Of a DNA stretch of 10,406 nucleotides, positions 1 through 6,213 are shown in pieces. Source of the stretch: an uncultured Bacilli bacterium (GTDB taxonomy: Bacteria > Bacillota_I > Bacilli_A > RF39 > UBA660); NCBI GenBank assembly GCA_934120015.1, contig CAKOTD010000036.1:1-10406 (forward strand), given 5' to 3'. The notes under the pieces were generated by a model, which saw nothing but the letters and a program-made list of their open reading frames with translations, did no database searches and had not been told where the DNA came from. How positions within the stretch are numbered: the stretch's first letter is position 1; every line of letters starts with the position of its first letter. The position numbers and the translations under genes are program-made.

Positions 1-127
1 TAAATTACAAGAAGTTGTGAATACCATTTAATTATTCGTTTGTTGCACTTGACTTTTTAATTAATAAGTTTTTATAACATTTTACCTTTAAAATGAAGAA
101 AAAAGTTGACTATTTAAATCAATTCTA

Positions 128-310
128 TCACATCAATTTATAATGGCTTACACCTATTCTTTTGTCAATACAATATTCAATAACATGCTTGCTTTTATTT
201 TTTATTATTAGAAATATGTTAAGCTCCTTTTTTATTTTAGATATTTTATATAATAAAATCAAAGAATAAAAAAACGATAAAATCATCAACTTTTAATTTT
301 GACAATTTTA
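128..310 (-). pseudogene. Decayed TnpB-like (IS605-family) transposase remnant
   Basis: This is a 60-codon open stretch on the minus strand with no start codon or SD of its own. A stop lies just upstream (311-313) and another ends it (128-130). Its middle, positions about 152-196, reads KSKHVIEYCIDKRIG. That resembles the TnpB segment of the type [K/R]-Y-I-I-[D/E]-Y-C-I-x-x-x-I-G which precedes the IVxG strand. The preceding residues (KISKIKKEL, then NIFL) fit the basic helix before that segment. After the IG the similarity stops. A short run in another frame (about 91-123, with IDL..SQLF) may be the shifted continuation. No catalytic residues or element ends can be placed. The match is from memory of the family, not a search, so the call is tentative. 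Confidence 0.4.
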
Positions 311-370
311 TTTATATATACTTATTTCTTTCATTTTTCTTTTGTTACTCACACTATTCTTAAATAATAA

Positions 371-515
371 TTATAATTTTAATAAAATCGGTAATCGTAT
401 TGCTAAAAATAACATTAAAAAAATCGATAATGTGACAATATCGATTTTTCTATTAGATTATTAAAGAAATAATATAAAAACATAATAAGATGTTATTTAG
501 CAATTAAAATTATAA
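371..515. repeat. Interrupted inverted repeat enclosing the ftsK terminator
   Basis: The right arm, 490-515, is the reverse complement of two separated blocks on the left. Bases 503-515 pair exactly with 371-383 (ttataattttaat). Bases 490-502 pair with 401-415 apart from two extra A's in the left copy. The left blocks are separated by a 17-nt insert (384-400, aaaatcggtaatcgtat). Part of this insert resembles the left arm of the nested terminator hairpin (11 of 14 bases, 384-397 versus 420-433). The sequence is A+T-rich, so some pairing is expected by chance, but 26 consecutive right-arm bases find partners. It could be an RNA structure in the ftsK 3' region or the remains of a mobile element. 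Confidence 0.5.
417..449 (-). terminator. Terminator of the ftsK gene
   Basis: Bases 419-429 (aaaaatcgata) are the exact reverse complement of 439-449, giving an 11-bp stem with a 9-nt loop about 80 bases beyond the ftsK stop codon. On the minus strand the stem runs into seven T's (417-423). The plus strand also ends in five T's, so the hairpin could act in both directions. Confidence 0.75.
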
Positions 516-528
516 ATTGGATAAGTTA

Positions 529-2775
529 TTATTCATTACTATCTTTATTTTCAACTTTAACTAATACTTCACGAGGTTTAGATCCATTATTAGGGCCTAT
601 TATTCCTCTTTCCTCAAGAATATCTATTGCCCTTGCAGCTCTATTGTAGCCAAGTCTAAATCTTCTTTGTAATAATGAAGCACTTGCTTTACCTTGTGTA
701 ACAACAAACTCAACAATATCATTATATAATGGTTCATCATAATCATCATTACTTGATTCAGTCATCGTAGTTGCATGCATTTCATCATCACTCATGGTAA
801 GTGTTTCATCATATCTTGCTTTCTGCTGAGATATAGTATGATTTACAACAGCATTTATTTCTTCTTCAGATATATAAGTTCCTTGAACACGAAGTGGTGT
901 ATTTTCACCCATTGGTAAGAATAACATATCTCCTTTACCAAGTAATTTTTCGGCTCCAGCCATATCAAGAATAGTTCTTGAATCTATTTGTGATGAAACT
1001 GCAAATGATATTCTTGATGGAATATTTGCTTTAACAACACCAGTGATTACATCAGTAGATGGTCTCTGAGTTGCTACTATAAGATGAATTCCAGCAGCAC
1101 GTGCCATTTGGGTAATACGCATGATAGAATCTTCTACTTCTTTTGCTGCAACTAACATCAAATCAGCAAGTTCATCAATAATAACTACTATAAAAGACAT
1201 TTTCTTTAATTTTTCATTATCGGCCAAAGTAGAATTTTTCTTTTCTATCATATTATTATAGCCCTCAATATTTTTAACACCATTATTACTAAAAATATCA
1301 TATCTATTTTCCATTTCAACAACTATCTTTTTTAGGGCAATATTAGCTTTTTTAGGGTCTGTAACTACTGGTGCTAACAAATGTGGTACACCATTATACA
1401 TAGACAACTCAACCTTTTTAGGATCAACTAAAACAAGTTTTACTTCATCAGGTTTAGTTCTCATTAAAATAGAAATAATAATACTATTAATACAAACAGA
1501 TTTACCAGAACCGGTAGATCCGGCTACTAAAAGATGCGGGGTTTTATTTATTTCACAAAAAACTGGTCCGCCCATAATACTCTTCCCTAGTGTAACTAGT
1601 AATTTACTATTTTCTTTCTCTTTAGGTACTTTTTCTAATATTTCACGAACAGTAACCATAGCAATTGACTTATTAGGAATTTCTACACCGATAGTTTTTT
1701 TACCTGGAATTGGTGCTTGTATTCTAACATCTTTTGCACCTAATGCAAGAGCAATTTCTCTATTTATACTAAGTATCTTACTTACTTTTGTTCCAGCTCT
1801 TACTTCCATTTCATATTGAGTAACAGCAGGGCCAACATTTGCTGCAACTACCCTAGCTTCTATACTAAAATCATGAAATACCTGTTGCAATATTGGAATA
1901 TTTGTTTTAATTAAAGCAGTATTCTCACTATCATTTCTCTTTTTACCTTTACTAAGCAAATTTATTGAAGGATATATATAGCCAACATTATCAATTGCAT
2001 CTACTAATAAACTTGGATTCATTGGTGCAACTTTTTCTTCTTTCTTTATTGGTTCCTCCTTTTCTTCTTTTTCGTCTCCTATATGAATTAACTCGTCCAT
2101 ACTAGCAACAACAATTTTTTTATCATCACTTTGTGGAACCACTGCTGCTGAACTAATTGGTTCCTCTTTTTTCTTATTTTCCTTCTTAAATTCTTCATGG
2201 GCTTTTTTCAATCCATTTTTTGCTTTTGAAGATGCCCTCCTTATCATCTCAAAAATAGACATACCTGTAAACATTACTATTCCGCAGATAAGTAAGGCAA
2301 CAATTATAATTTTAGTTCCTTTTAAATCCACAAGATTTAAGAATAATAGAGAAAATAATGCTCCAATTATTCCTCCTCCTTGGGCTTCAGAAATAACCTT
2401 TGTAGAGGCCATAAAATTATTAACAGTTTCACTTAAAATTTCCATAGCACTAAGTTTTGTATCTTCTAAATAAGCTGTATGAGATAACATCAATATAGAG
2501 ATTATTATTATATATAATCCTACTAGATGAGATGTCAAAAATTTAGGCTTTTCTCTTTTAATCATCATATAAAAACCTATTAATATTAACGAACCTAAAA
2601 AAATAAAAAACCAAGTTCCACATAAAAAGATAGAAAATGCTTTTATTATTTGTCCAACTGGTCCATAAGCACCAAAACCTATAATTGCAACTAAAACAAA
2701 TAATAAACCTAATAATTCAGTTTGATATCCGTTACCACCTTTTTTTTCTTCTTTTCTTTTTTTCTTTTTTGCCAT
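529..2775 (-). CDS. ftsK: SpoIIIE/FtsK-family DNA translocase
   Basis: Membrane-anchored, ATP-driven double-stranded DNA pump that clears chromosomes from the division or sporulation septum. It has 748 residues, usual for SpoIIIE/FtsK of Bacillota. A very basic N-terminus (KKKKRKEEKK) is followed by four or five membrane segments at about 21-38, 47-70, 84-103, 133-149 and 153-175. A charged linker of Lys and Glu spans about 180-290. The motor contains Walker A GSTGSGKS (419-426), Walker B IVVIIDE (529-535) and ATQRPSTDVITG (568-579). A C-terminal winged-helix gamma domain (about 682-740, with LLQRRFRLGYNRAARAID) would read polar DNA guide motifs. The ATG at 2775 follows an excellent GGAGGAAA site. 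The gene is monocistronic, with its own promoter and terminator. SpoIIIE and FtsK/SftA cannot be separated from sequence alone, and no sporulation gene is nearby. Confidence 0.96.
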   Translation of the reverse strand: MAKKKKRKEEKKGGNGYQTELLGLLFVLVAIIGFGAYGPVGQIIKAFSIFLCGTWFFIFLGSLILIGFYMMIKREKPKFLTSHLVGLYIIIISILMLSHTAYLEDTKLSAMEILSETVNNFMASTKVISEAQGGGIIGALFSLLFLNLVDLKGTKIIIVALLICGIVMFTGMSIFEMIRRASSKAKNGLKKAHEEFKKENKKKEEPISSAAVVPQSDDKKIVVASMDELIHIGDEKEEKEEPIKKEEKVAPMNPSLLVDAIDNVGYIYPSINLLSKGKKRNDSENTALIKTNIPILQQVFHDFSIEARVVAANVGPAVTQYEMEVRAGTKVSKILSINREIALALGAKDVRIQAPIPGKKTIGVEIPNKSIAMVTVREILEKVPKEKENSKLLVTLGKSIMGGPVFCEINKTPHLLVAGSTGSGKSVCINSIIISILMRTKPDEVKLVLVDPKKVELSMYNGVPHLLAPVVTDPKKANIALKKIVVEMENRYDIFSNNGVKNIEGYNNMIEKKNSTLADNEKLKKMSFIVVIIDELADLMLVAAKEVEDSIMRITQMARAAGIHLIVATQRPSTDVITGVVKANIPSRISFAVSSQIDSRTILDMAGAEKLLGKGDMLFLPMGENTPLRVQGTYISEEEINAVVNHTISQQKARYDETLTMSDDEMHATTMTESSNDDYDEPLYNDIVEFVVTQGKASASLLQRRFRLGYNRAARAIDILEERGIIGPNNGSKPREVLVKVENKDSNE

Positions 2776-2804
2776 AGATACTTTCCTCCAACTACTATAC
2801 CTTA

Positions 2805-2813
2805 ATTATACCA
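2805..2813 (-). promoter_or_regulatory. Extended -10 promoter of ftsK
   Basis: The minus strand reads TGGTATAAT: a perfect -10 hexamer at 2805-2810 with the TGn extension at 2811-2813. No good -35 lies at 16-18 bases. The predicted transcript starts near 2798, leaving a leader of about 22 nt that contains the GGAGG site. Confidence 0.6.
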
Positions 2814-2826
2814 TTTTTTTCAAATA

Positions 2827-2850
2827 AAAAGAATAATATATTATTCTTTT
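2827..2850 (-). terminator. Perfect 24-nt palindrome, probable terminator after the Pr6Pr gene
   Basis: Bases 2827-2838 (aaaagaataata) are the exact reverse complement of 2839-2850. An outer CAAA/TTTG pairing (2821-2824 with 2852-2855) extends the stem. It lies 38 bases past the stop of the Pr6Pr gene and just upstream of the ftsK promoter. The stem has a single G-C pair in each arm-to-arm register, and the U-run is short and broken, so termination may be leaky. A protein-binding palindrome near the ftsK promoter is the alternative. Confidence 0.5.
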
Positions 2851-2887
2851 GTTTGAATTAATACATTGTTCTCTATATAAGTATATA

Positions 2888-3544
2888 TTAATTCGAATTT
2901 TTTGCCCATGTTTTTAAGTGATCTACTTTATAATAAATTAATCCTAATACAAAAACACCTAAAATTATTATTAAAATATTAAATAGAACCTGAGGTAATC
3001 CAAACATATCTATGTCTAAGAAAAAATAGGGATATCTGCTTTCCATATACGTAAATGGTTTACCTACATAAGCTCTTATACAAATAAAAATCCAATATAT
3101 AAATGGAAGAATTAACCATAGTATTGGATAATTCTTTTTATATTTTCCTTTAATATCAAATATGAGGTAATCAAAAATAACCATTAGTGGTAATACTATA
3201 TGCACTATATAATTGCCTATACTATGTAAATTCATAACCCCATCTACATCATACATAAATGGTCTTAAAGCAAAGTTATAAACAATTGTTGTTATTGTAA
3301 TAACTAAAGTAACAGAACCTTTACATACTGCATAATACCTACTATTTTCAATATTTTCACCAGTGAAATATTTTATCAAATAATATATGAAAAAAATAAT
3401 ACATAGTAAATTACTTAAATTGGTATAATAACTAAAATGTTCTAAAAGGCCAATCTTTGATGGTTTAAAACAACTATCATATAATCCATAAATACCTATT
3501 ATTACTATTAATATCTTATATATTATAGATATATTTTTTTTCAT
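2888..3544 (-). CDS. Pr6Pr / AIG1-like multi-pass membrane protein
   Basis: A 218-residue integral membrane protein with about six hydrophobic segments (roughly 7-23, 44-58, 78-94, 110-129, 140-158 and 185-204). It resembles the bacterial Pr6Pr family, distantly related to eukaryotic AIG1/ADTRP (FAR-17a) proteins, which hydrolyse fatty-acid esters of hydroxy fatty acids using a membrane Thr and His. T41 in SYYTNLSN and H115 in NYIVHIVLPL sit where those residues would be expected, and an acidic D125 follows. Any lipase activity here is inference. The start is the ATG at 3544 (MKKNISII), placed 2 bases after a GGGTGATT site. The longer frame opens with a TTG at 3556 that overlaps this SD. The gene lies between two terminators and I see no convincing promoter of its own. 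Confidence 0.72.
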   Translation of the reverse strand: MKKNISIIYKILIVIIGIYGLYDSCFKPSKIGLLEHFSYYTNLSNLLCIIFFIYYLIKYFTGENIENSRYYAVCKGSVTLVITITTIVYNFALRPFMYDVDGVMNLHSIGNYIVHIVLPLMVIFDYLIFDIKGKYKKNYPILWLILPFIYWIFICIRAYVGKPFTYMESRYPYFFLDIDMFGLPQVLFNILIIILGVFVLGLIYYKVDHLKTWAKNSN

Positions 3545-3546
3545 AG

Positions 3547-3554
3547 AATCACCC
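3547..3554 (-). promoter_or_regulatory. Ribosome-binding site that sets the Pr6Pr start
   Basis: The minus strand reads GGGTGATT just before the ATG at 3544. It matches the GGTGAT portion of the full anti-SD complement. The upstream TTG (3554-3556) overlaps its first G, so it cannot use this site. Confidence 0.6.
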
Positions 3555-3586
3555 AAGTAATTATATGAATTAAAATTTTATATATG

Positions 3587-3607
3587 AAAAAAAGAGCAAT
3601 TGCTCTT
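3587..3607 (-). terminator. Terminator overlapping the rubrerythrin stop codon
   Basis: Bases 3592-3607 form a perfect 16-nt palindrome (aagagcaattgctctt), folding as a 6-bp stem with an AATT loop. On the minus strand it continues into seven T's (3587-3593). The TAA stop of the rubrerythrin gene (3606-3608) overlaps the foot of the stem. Confidence 0.85.
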
Positions 3608-4145
3608 AATAGTTTTCAGATTTTATTTCAAAATATGCTTGTGGATGTCTACATACTGGACAAATATCTGGAGCACTTTTGCCAATAACTATATGTCCAC
3701 AATTACGGCATTTCCAAATTCTGTCACCATCTTTACTAAACACTAATCCGCCATCAATATTTTCAATTAGTTTTCTATATCTTTGTTCATGTTCTTTTTC
3801 AATTTTTCCTACTTCCTCAAAAAGGAAAGCAATGTCATTAAATCCTTCTTCTTTAGCTACTTTTGCAAACTCATCATACATATCAGTCCATTCATAGTTT
3901 TCACCATCAGCTGCTGATAAAAGATTTTCTTTTGTTGATGGTATTATGCCACCATTTAATAATTTAAACCATATCTTGGCATGTTCTTTTTCATTTAATG
4001 CTGTTTCTTCAAAAATAGCCGCAATTTGCTCATATCCTTCTTTTCTTGCCTTGCTAGCAAAATATGTATACTTGTTTCTTGCTTGACTTTCACCGGCAAA
4101 TGCAGCCATTAAATTAGCTTCTGTTTTACTTCCTTTTAACTCCAT
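3606..4145 (-). CDS. rbr: Rubrerythrin
   Basis: A cytoplasmic non-haem di-iron peroxidase that reduces hydrogen peroxide with electrons from rubredoxin or NAD(P)H oxidoreductases, typical of anaerobes. The 179 residues have the classical layout. The N-terminal ferritin-like four-helix domain (about 1-130) carries the carboxylate and His ligands in paired motifs (E19 in AGESQAR, E52 and H55 in NEKEH, E92 in DEFAKVAKEEG, E116 and H119 in IEKEH). A C-terminal rubredoxin-like domain has CRNC (146-149) and CPVC (162-165). All four Fe-binding cysteines are present. The ATG at 4145 follows AGAAGGTT. The gene has its own promoter, which reaches into the end of the upstream methyltransferase gene, and its own terminator. 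A PerR-type box would be expected in some relatives, but I did not find a clear one. Confidence 0.95.
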   Translation of the reverse strand: MELKGSKTEANLMAAFAGESQARNKYTYFASKARKEGYEQIAAIFEETALNEKEHAKIWFKLLNGGIIPSTKENLLSAADGENYEWTDMYDEFAKVAKEEGFNDIAFLFEEVGKIEKEHEQRYRKLIENIDGGLVFSKDGDRIWKCRNCGHIVIGKSAPDICPVCRHPQAYFEIKSENY

Positions 4146-4171
4146 AATAACCTTCTTTCTAAATCATTTTA

Positions 4172-4199
4172 AGTATATCATAATTAAAATTTTTTTCAA
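4172..4199 (-). promoter_or_regulatory. Promoter of the rubrerythrin gene
   Basis: The minus strand has TTGAAA (4194-4199), a 16-base spacer and TATACT (4172-4177) preceded by TGA, an extended -10. The -35 overlaps the last codon and stop of the methyltransferase gene. The predicted start is near 4165, with a leader of about 20 nt. Confidence 0.65.
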
Positions 4200-4921
4200 G
4201 AACTTAATTCATACAAAATAATACTAGTAGCAACTGCTACATTTAAACTTTCACAATTTTTATTCATTTCAATAAATATATATTCATCACTCACATTTAA
4301 TAAATTTTCTCTTACACCGCTTCCTTCATTTCCCATTATAAGTACAAATTTATCATCTAATTCTATGTCTTTAATATTTTTACCACCTGTTACTTTTGTA
4401 CACAATATTTTATATCCATTATCCTTCAAATTAGGCACAAATTCATCTAGGTTCCTAATAATTATATTTATATTAAATAACATTCCTTGTGTTGCTCTTA
4501 TTACTTTTGAATTATATAAATCAACGTTTTTTTTACTAAGTATAATAGTGTCAATATTAAAAGCAACTGCACTTCTTATAATAGTTCCTAAATTTCCGGG
4601 ATCTTGAATATCATCTAAAGCAAGAATTCTATTTCCAATTTTTTCTTCTTCTTTCTTTCTACATATTCCTATTATTTTACTAGGGTTATCTAATTCACTA
4701 ATATATTTTAAGACATTTTCAGTTACATAACTTGTTCTAATATTTAAGTTTAAGTTAACAGTTTCCTCAAGAATTAATTCTTCAAGTAGATTATTTTTAA
4801 ATGCTTCTATAACCAAATGTTCTCCTTCAACAATAAACTTATTATTTAGATCCCTATACTTTTTTGTATATAATTTTTTTATATCTTTAATCTTTTTATT
4901 TTCTATAGAACTATATAACAT
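4196..4921 (-). CDS. TrmH/SpoU-family RNA 2'-O-methyltransferase
   Basis: Transfers methyl from S-adenosylmethionine to a ribose 2'-OH of rRNA or tRNA. It has 241 residues. The N-terminal substrate-binding domain (about 5-95) has the KFIVEGEHLV signature (28-37). The C-terminal knotted SPOUT domain shows all three motifs: LDDIQDPGNLGTIIRSA (102-118) with catalytic-type N110 and R116, LIMGNEGSGV (194-203), and ESLNVAVATSI (224-234). The target nucleotide cannot be told from sequence. RlmB- and YsgA/TsnR-like enzymes share this architecture. The ATG at 4921 is chosen because ATGAGGTGA ends 5 bases upstream of it. The longer frame opens with a GTG inside that site, followed by an ATG too close to it. 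It lies 28 bases after the 120-residue gene, probably in one transcript with it. Confidence 0.92.
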   Translation of the reverse strand: MLYSSIENKKIKDIKKLYTKKYRDLNNKFIVEGEHLVIEAFKNNLLEELILEETVNLNLNIRTSYVTENVLKYISELDNPSKIIGICRKKEEEKIGNRILALDDIQDPGNLGTIIRSAVAFNIDTIILSKKNVDLYNSKVIRATQGMLFNINIIIRNLDEFVPNLKDNGYKILCTKVTGGKNIKDIELDDKFVLIMGNEGSGVRENLLNVSDEYIFIEMNKNCESLNVAVATSIILYELSS

Positions 4922-4926
4922 ATACA

Positions 4927-4935
4927 TCACCTCAT
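4927..4935 (-). promoter_or_regulatory. Ribosome-binding site that sets the methyltransferase start
   Basis: The minus strand reads ATGAGGTGA, with five bases between it and the ATG at 4921. The GTG at 4930-4928 is part of the site and the ATG at 4927 directly abuts it, so neither is a likely start. The same nine bases precede the YugP gene. Confidence 0.7.
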
Positions 4936-4949
4936 AAACGAAAACTATA

Positions 4950-5312
4950 CTAATTTAATTCCTCATATTCTATGCTTTCACATACTATATAAATTGATGG
5001 ATTTTCTTCCTCGGTGGCAAAACAAACAAAATCTTGATTATTTTTCTTTATGAATTTTAAAAACAATTCATTAATATCATCATAAGTATAAAATTCTTGA
5101 ATGTTGCATTTTATAATTTTCTTTAATTGTATTTTTATTTTTCTCCACGATTTATTGTAAACCCCATCTTCCAAAACAATTTGACCAGCAAAGCAAGCAT
5201 TAATATAAACATCTATTTTATCTTCATCAATATTATAATCTATTTTATTAATTCTACTATCGTGAAAATAATGATAATATGAAAGAAATTCATTTATATT
5301 TTCTTTAGTCAT
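4950..5312 (-). CDS. Small protein of unknown function (120 residues)
   Basis: I do not recognise the family. The product is an acidic, soluble 120-residue protein with no membrane segment or signal peptide. It has alternating hydrophobic strands (for example KIDVYINACFAGQIVLEDGV at 32-51), a YYHYFHDSRINKIDY block near the N-terminus (12-26), and an acidic C-terminus ending IEYEELN. The look is that of a compact alpha/beta fold of the kind found among immunity or sensor-type small proteins, but nothing specific supports a function. The ATG at 5312 follows AAGAGGTT with good spacing. It lies between the tRNA-Arg terminator and the RNA methyltransferase gene. No strong promoter is visible in the 35-base gap, so read-through from the tRNA unit is plausible. 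Confidence 0.75.
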   Translation of the reverse strand: MTKENINEFLSYYHYFHDSRINKIDYNIDEDKIDVYINACFAGQIVLEDGVYNKSWRKIKIQLKKIIKCNIQEFYTYDDINELFLKFIKKNNQDFVCFATEEENPSIYIVCESIEYEELN

Positions 5313-5347
5313 AATATTAACCTCTTAACTATTCCATATTCAAATAA

Positions 5348-5366
5348 AACCGTTAAAATAACGGTT
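5348..5366 (-). terminator. Terminator downstream of tRNA-Arg
   Basis: Bases 5348-5355 (aaccgtta) pair perfectly with 5359-5366 around a 3-nt loop. The hairpin lies 10 bases past the encoded CCA. The minus-strand tail TTTTATTTG (counting from the stem end) is a modest U-tract, so partial read-through into the next gene is possible. Confidence 0.7.
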
Positions 5367-5376
5367 GTTTGCTAAA

Positions 5377-5453
5377 TGGTGTCCCCGATAGGACTCGAAC
5401 CTACCACCTAAGGTTTAGGAAACCTTTGCTCTATCCTGATGAGCTACGAGGAC
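5377..5453 (-). tRNA. tRNA-Arg (anticodon CCU, encoded CCA)
   Basis: A 77-nt cloverleaf can be folded by hand. The acceptor stem is GTCCTCG with CGGGGAC (one T-G pair). The D arm is GCTC...GAGC. The anticodon stem is AAGGT/ACCTT with loop TTCCTAA, giving anticodon CCT at 5417-5419. The T arm contains GTTCGAGTCC. The discriminator base is A, followed by a genome-encoded CCA (5377-5379). It reads AGG arginine codons. It has its own promoter and terminator. No second copy of its 3' end and no integrase gene is visible in the window, so there is no sign of use as an attachment site here. Confidence 0.96.
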
Positions 5454-5471
5454 ATTAACTATCTAATAGAC

Positions 5472-5501
5472 ATTATAAAATTATTTATAAGTATGTGTCA
5501 A
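5472..5501 (-). promoter_or_regulatory. Promoter of tRNA-Arg
   Basis: The minus strand has a perfect -35 TTGACA (5496-5501), an 18-base spacer and a perfect -10 TATAAT (5472-5477). The predicted start is near 5465, 12 bases before the mature tRNA 5' end. This is the only promoter here with both consensus hexamers, as expected for a stable RNA. Confidence 0.85.
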
Positions 5502-5531
5502 TATCAAAAATGAAATTTAACTTATATAATG

Positions 5532-5558
5532 AAAAAAATAGTATAAATATACTATTTT
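5532..5558 (-). terminator. Terminator overlapping the stop of the HD-domain gene
   Basis: Bases 5535-5544 (aaaatagtat) pair perfectly with 5549-5558 around a 4-nt loop. The minus strand then has seven T's (5532-5538). The TAG stop codon (5552-5554) sits inside the first stem arm of the transcript. Confidence 0.8.
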
Positions 5559-6067
5559 AGAAAATTGATTAAAAATAACAAATATATATTCATTGCATAA
5601 CTAAGCTGCTTATGGAATTTTTTACCAAATTCATACAATCCTACACATTTATCAACAACATTAACTACCCAGCTCTCAGCATATCTAGGTACTGTTAAGT
5701 TAATAGGAAACATATGACTCCTTATCATATCAGATTCCTTCTCTGTCAACTCAAAAATGCTACTTGCATTTTTTTCAGCTTTTTTTGGATGAACAAAGGT
5801 TGAAACAAATTTTTCTCTTTTTGTTCTATCTTCATCACTAAAGAAGAAATCATGCAAAAGTCCACCTCGGGCAACTTGTTTATAATCAAGTCTAAGAGTT
5901 TTTGCCACTTTATAAGAATAATATGATACCTTAAGGGAGTGCTCATATCTTGTTGTTCCGTGATGTTCAATCTCTTTTATTTTATTAAATTCTTTATTAT
6001 CTAAAATATGATTAACTATTTTTTTATAATTATTATCGTTATTTACATAATAATGTATATCGGACAT
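5552..6067 (-). CDS. HD-domain metal-dependent phosphohydrolase
   Basis: A 171-residue cytoplasmic protein of the HD superfamily, whose members hydrolyse phosphomono- or diesters of nucleotides with bound metal. The metal-binding set is visible: H43 (YEHSLKVS), H72-D73 (GLLHDFF), H93 (FVHPKKA), H118 (RSHMFP) and D139 (VVDKC). This H-HD-H-H-D pattern, with two extra histidines, is the arrangement of two- or three-metal HD enzymes, such as YqeK-like diadenosine tetraphosphate hydrolases and HD-GYP enzymes. Substrate cannot be assigned. The helix YYSYKVAKTLRLDYKQVARG links the first His to the HD. The ATG at 6067 follows TTAGAGGTGA. It is a single-gene unit with its own extended -10 promoter and terminator. 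Confidence 0.85.
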   Translation of the reverse strand: MSDIHYYVNNDNNYKKIVNHILDNKEFNKIKEIEHHGTTRYEHSLKVSYYSYKVAKTLRLDYKQVARGGLLHDFFFSDEDRTKREKFVSTFVHPKKAEKNASSIFELTEKESDMIRSHMFPINLTVPRYAESWVVNVVDKCVGLYEFGKKFHKQLSYAMNIYLLFLINFLK

Positions 6068-6095
6068 TTTTTATTCACCTCTAACACACTATTAC

Positions 6096-6104
6096 ATTAT
6101 ATCA
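6096..6104 (-). promoter_or_regulatory. Extended -10 promoter of the HD-domain gene
   Basis: The minus strand reads TGATATAAT, with the perfect -10 at 6096-6101. No clear -35 is seen, but A/T tracts lie upstream. The predicted start is near 6089, giving a 22-nt leader that contains AGAGGTGA. Confidence 0.6.
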
Positions 6105-6187
6105 CAAATTTTAAAATTTTATTATCTTTTTTGTCCACTTTTTTTATATTTATAAATTTTTGTTTGAAATTAAAGGGAAAAAGCAAG

Positions 6188-6213
6188 AAAAAAACTTACA
6201 TAAAGTAAGTTTT
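6188..6213 (-). terminator. Terminator of the cysS-yugP-lemA operon
   Basis: Bases 6191-6199 (aaaacttac) pair perfectly with 6205-6213 around a 5-nt loop. The minus strand then has seven T's (6188-6194). The lemA stop codon (6212-6214) forms the foot of the stem. Confidence 0.85.

Noticed and set aside
2..31. A plus-strand frame reading KLQEVVNTI then stop at the window edge, possibly the C-terminus of a gene outside
   Set aside because: Only nine codons are visible with no recognisable motif, so it cannot be separated from chance.
93..143. A 16-codon plus-strand frame starting MKKKVDYLN
   Set aside because: No SD sequence precedes it and it lies over the TnpB-like relic on the other strand.
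3560..3565. TATAAT upstream of the Pr6Pr gene as its -10
   Set aside because: Transcription would start inside the SD sequence, leaving no usable ribosome-binding site, and the -35 match is poor.
3679..3897. Plus-strand open frame inside the rubrerythrin gene
   Set aside because: It is antisense to a well-conserved gene, with Ser/Pro-rich composition typical of a shadow frame. The plus frame at 4365-4607, the minus frame at 5746-5970 and the plus frame at 6008-6208 were rejected on similar grounds.
5377..5453. tRNA-Arg(CCU) as an attachment site of an integrated element
   Set aside because: tRNA-Arg genes are common integration targets, but no integrase gene and no repeat of the tRNA 3' end is visible in the window.
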